Assembly (NCBI RefSeq): GCF_050908995.1
Contig: NC_135132.1
Coordinates: 11,090,328 to 11,154,327 of the forward strand
Direction of reading: 5' to 3'
Length of the DNA: 64,000 bases
From: Andrena cerasifolii
Taxonomy: Eukaryota; Arthropoda; Insecta; Hymenoptera; Andrenidae
Part shown: one piece after another, positions 61,001-64,000 of the stretch
How the letters are laid out: each line of letters starts with the position of its first letter
Position numbering within the stretch: position 1 is the stretch's first letter
Notes under the pieces: model-generated
Seen by the model: only the letters and a program-made list of their open reading frames with translations
The model's database searches: none
Told to the model about the DNA's origin: nothing
Translations under genes and position numbers: made by a program

Positions 61001-64000
61001 TTTCTAATTTTTTCCACTTTTTTACTAGTTTCACCGGGTTCGTCCTGGGTTAGGTCTGGTTTTTCTTGCTTGTTTATGGGTTAGGTCTGGTTTTTCCTGC
61101 TTTTTTGTAACCCAGACCTCCCCCACAATGTTTTTTATACAATTTTTTCTAATTTTTTCAACTTTTTTTCTAATTTTTTCCACTTTTTTACTAGTTTCAC
61201 CGGGTTCGTCCTGGGTTAGGTCTGGTTTTTCTTGCTTGTTTATGGGTTAGGTCTGGTTTTTCCTGCTTTTTTGTAACCCAGACCTCCCCCACAATGTTTT
61301 TTATACAATTTTTTCTAATTTTTTCAACTTTTTTTCTAATTTTTTCCACTTTTTTACTAGTTTCACCGGGTTCGTCCTGGGTTAGGTCTGGTTTTTCTTG
61401 CTTGTTTATGGGTTAGGTCTGGTTTTTCCTGCTTTTTTGTAACCCAGACCTCCCCCACAATGTTTTTTATACAATTTTTTCTAATTTTTTCAACTTTTTT
61501 TCTAATTTTTTCCACTTTTTTACTAGTTTCACCGGGTTCGTCCTGGGTTAGGTCTGGTTTTTCTTGCTTGTTTATGGGTTAGGTCTGGTTTTTCCTGCTT
61601 TTTTGTAACCCAGACCTCCCCCACAATGTTTTTTATACAATTTTTTCTAATTTTTTCAACTTTTTTTCTAATTTTTTCCACTTTTTTACTAGTTTCACCG
61701 GGTTCGTCCTGGGTTAGGTCTGGTTTTTCTTGCTTGTTTATGGGTTAGGTCTGGTTTTTCCTGCTTTTTTGTAACCCAGACCTCCCCCACAATGTTTTTT
61801 ATACAATTTTTTCTAATTTTTTCAACTTTTTTTCTAATTTTTTCCACTTTTTTACTAGTTTCACCGGGTTCGTCCTGGGTTAGGTCTGGTTTTTCTTGCT
61901 TGTTTATGGGTTAGGTCTGGTTTTTCCTGCTTTTTTGTAACCCAGACCTCCCCCACAATGTTTTTTATACAATTTTTTCTAATTTTTTCAACTTTTTTTC
62001 TAATTTTTTCCACTTTTTTACTAGTTTCACCGGGTTCGTCCTGGGTTAGGTCTGGTTTTTCTTGCTTGTTTATGGGTTAGGTCTGGTTTTTCCTGCTTTT
62101 TTGTAACCCAGACCTCCCCCACAATGTTTTTTATACAATTTTTTCTAATTTTTTCAACTTTTTTTCTAATTTTTTCCACTTTTTTACTAGTTTCACCGGG
62201 TTCGTCCTGGGTTAGGTCTGGTTTTTCTTGCTTGTTTATGGGTTAGGTCTGGTTTTTCCTGCTTTTTTGTAACCCAGACCTCCCCCACAATGTTTTTTAT
62301 ACAATTTTTTCTAATTTTTTCAACTTTTTTTCTAATTTTTTCCACTTTTTTACTAGTTTCACCGGGTTCGTCCTGGGTTAGGTCTGGTTTTTCTTGCTTG
62401 TTTATGGGTTAGGTCTGGTTTTTCCTGCTTTTTTGTAACCCAGACCTCCCCCACAATGTTTTTTATACAATTTTTTCTAATTTTTTCAACTTTTTTTCTA
62501 ATTTTTTCCACTTTTTTACTAGTTTCACCGGGTTCGTCCTGGGTTAGGTCTGGTTTTTCTTGCTTGTTTATGGGTTAGGTCTGGTTTTTCCTGCTTTTTT
62601 GTAACCCAGACCTCCCCCACAATGTTTTTTATACAATTTTTTCTAATTTTTTCAACTTTTTTTCTAATTTTTTCCACTTTTTTACTAGTTTCACCGGGTT
62701 CGTCCTGGGTTAGGTCTGGTTTTTCTTGCTTGTTTATGGGTTAGGTCTGGTTTTTCCTGCTTTTTTGTAACCCAGACCTCCCCCACAATGTTTTTTATAC
62801 AATTTTTTCTAATTTTTTCAACTTTTTTTCTAATTTTTTCCACTTTTTTACTAGTTTCACCGGGTTCGTCCTGGGTTAGGTCTGGTTTTTCTTGCTTGTT
62901 TATGGGTTAGGTCTGGTTTTTCCTGCTTTTTTGTAACCCAGACCTCCCCCACAATGTTTTTTATACAATTTTTTCTAATTTTTTCAACTTTTTTTCTAAT
63001 TTTTTCCACTTTTTTACTAGTTTCACCGGGTTCGTCCTGGGTTAGGTCTGGTTTTTCTTGCTTGTTTATGGGTTAGGTCTGGTTTTTCCTGCTTTTTTGT
63101 AACCCAGACCTCCCCCACAATGTTTTTTATACAATTTTTTCTAATTTTTTCAACTTTTTTTCTAATTTTTTCCACTTTTTTACTAGTTTCACCGGGTTCG
63201 TCCTGGGTTAGGTCTGGTTTTTCTTGCTTGTTTATGGGTTAGGTCTGGTTTTTCCTGCTTTTTTGTAACCCAGACCTCCCCCACAATGTTTTTTATACAA
63301 TTTTTTCTAATTTTTTCAACTTTTTTTCTAATTTTTTCCACTTTTTTACTAGTTTCACCGGGTTCGTCCTGGGTTAGGTCTGGTTTTTCTTGCTTGTTTA
63401 TGGGTTAGGTCTGGTTTTTCCTGCTTTTTTGTAACCCAGACCTCCCCCACAATGTTTTTTATACAATTTTTTCTAATTTTTTCAACTTTTTTTCTAATTT
63501 TTTCCACTTTTTTACTAGTTTCACCGGGTTCGTCCTGGGTTAGGTCTGGTTTTTCTTGCTTGTTTATGGGTTAGGTCTGGTTTTTCCTGCTTTTTTGTAA
63601 CCCAGACCTCCCCCACAATGTTTTTTATACAATTTTTTCTAATTTTTTCAACTTTTTTTCTAATTTTTTCCACTTTTTTACTAGTTTCACCGGGTTCGTC
63701 CTGGGTTAGGTCTGGTTTTTCTTGCTTGTTTATGGGTTAGGTCTGGTTTTTCCTGCTTTTTTGTAACCCAGACCTCCCCCACAATGTTTTTTATACAATT
63801 TTTTCTAATTTTTTCAACTTTTTTTCTAATTTTTTCCACTTTTTTACTAGTTTCACCGGGTTCGTCCTGGGTTAGGTCTGGTTTTTCTTGCTTGTTTATG
63901 GGTTAGGTCTGGTTTTTCCTGCTTTTTTGTAACCCAGACCTCCCCCACAATGTTTTTTATACAATTTTTTCTAATTTTTTCAACTTTTTTTCTAATTTTT
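58030..64000 (+). repeat. 166-bp satellite (about 36 copies, continues past the right edge)
   Basis: The marker cccacaatg recurs every 166 bases from about 58,303, and a diverged first copy (cagactg) lies at 58,137. Later units are almost identical. Each unit has a T-rich part (ttttctaattttttcaac), the sequence tttcaccgggttcgtcctg, two direct copies of gggttaggtctgg about 33 bases apart, and one inverted copy (aacccagacct). No open frame of interest. The array is cut by the window end. Confidence 0.97.

Overview
The window is animal nuclear DNA and almost certainly insect. All four genes I can support are split by short GT-AG introns, and two of them match insect-typical families: a Drosophila CG3556-type cobalamin-binding-fold/DUF4430 secreted protein and a hairy/deadpan-type bHLH-Orange repressor. 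Repeated 11-bp TTAGGTCTGGG motifs suggest Hymenoptera, because to my recollection such lengthened relatives of the insect telomere repeat TTAGG occur there. The order is an inference; the insect call is firmer. There is no bacterial, phage or CRISPR signature.

Layout. 1-10.2 kb is gene-dense, with everything on the + strand: NOL10 (618-3475, 11 coding exons), a gustatory-receptor-like seven-transmembrane protein (3791-6259, 7 exons) and the CG3556-like secreted protein (8080-10217, 6 exons). 10.2-15.3 kb is non-coding with simple repeats. 15.3-15.5 kb holds two tracts of an 11-bp telomere-like repeat flanking two short poly(T)-linked tails. 15.75-23.7 kb and 25.93-38.81 kb are two large arrays of one 170-bp satellite (about 47 and 76 copies). 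They are separated by a 2.2-kb spacer that contains about 11 copies of an unrelated 151-bp repeat whose units look like miniature exon+intron modules.

38.9-52.0 kb is a GC-rich, CpG-rich, gene-free stretch with two foldback/MITE-like elements, several pentanucleotide-periodic tracts and many microsatellites. It probably forms the upstream regulatory territory of the next gene. 52.07-54.53 kb is an intact HES-type repressor ending in WRPW (3 exons). From 55.9 kb to the right edge there is again only tandem repeat: a 72-bp family (55.92-57.97 kb), then a homogeneous 166-bp satellite (about 58.03-64.0 kb, running off the window). Each 166-bp unit carries the telomere-like motif in both orientations as a hairpin.

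The genes do not form a pathway. NOL10 is a ribosome-biogenesis housekeeping gene, the Gr-like gene a predicted membrane receptor, the CG3556-like gene a predicted secreted ligand-binding protein, and the HES gene a developmental repressor. The notable biology is the repeat landscape: three satellite families plus a fourth exon/intron-like repeat, with telomere-like sequence on both sides. This suggests a heterochromatin border, either subtelomeric or pericentromeric, or an old telomere-associated segment.
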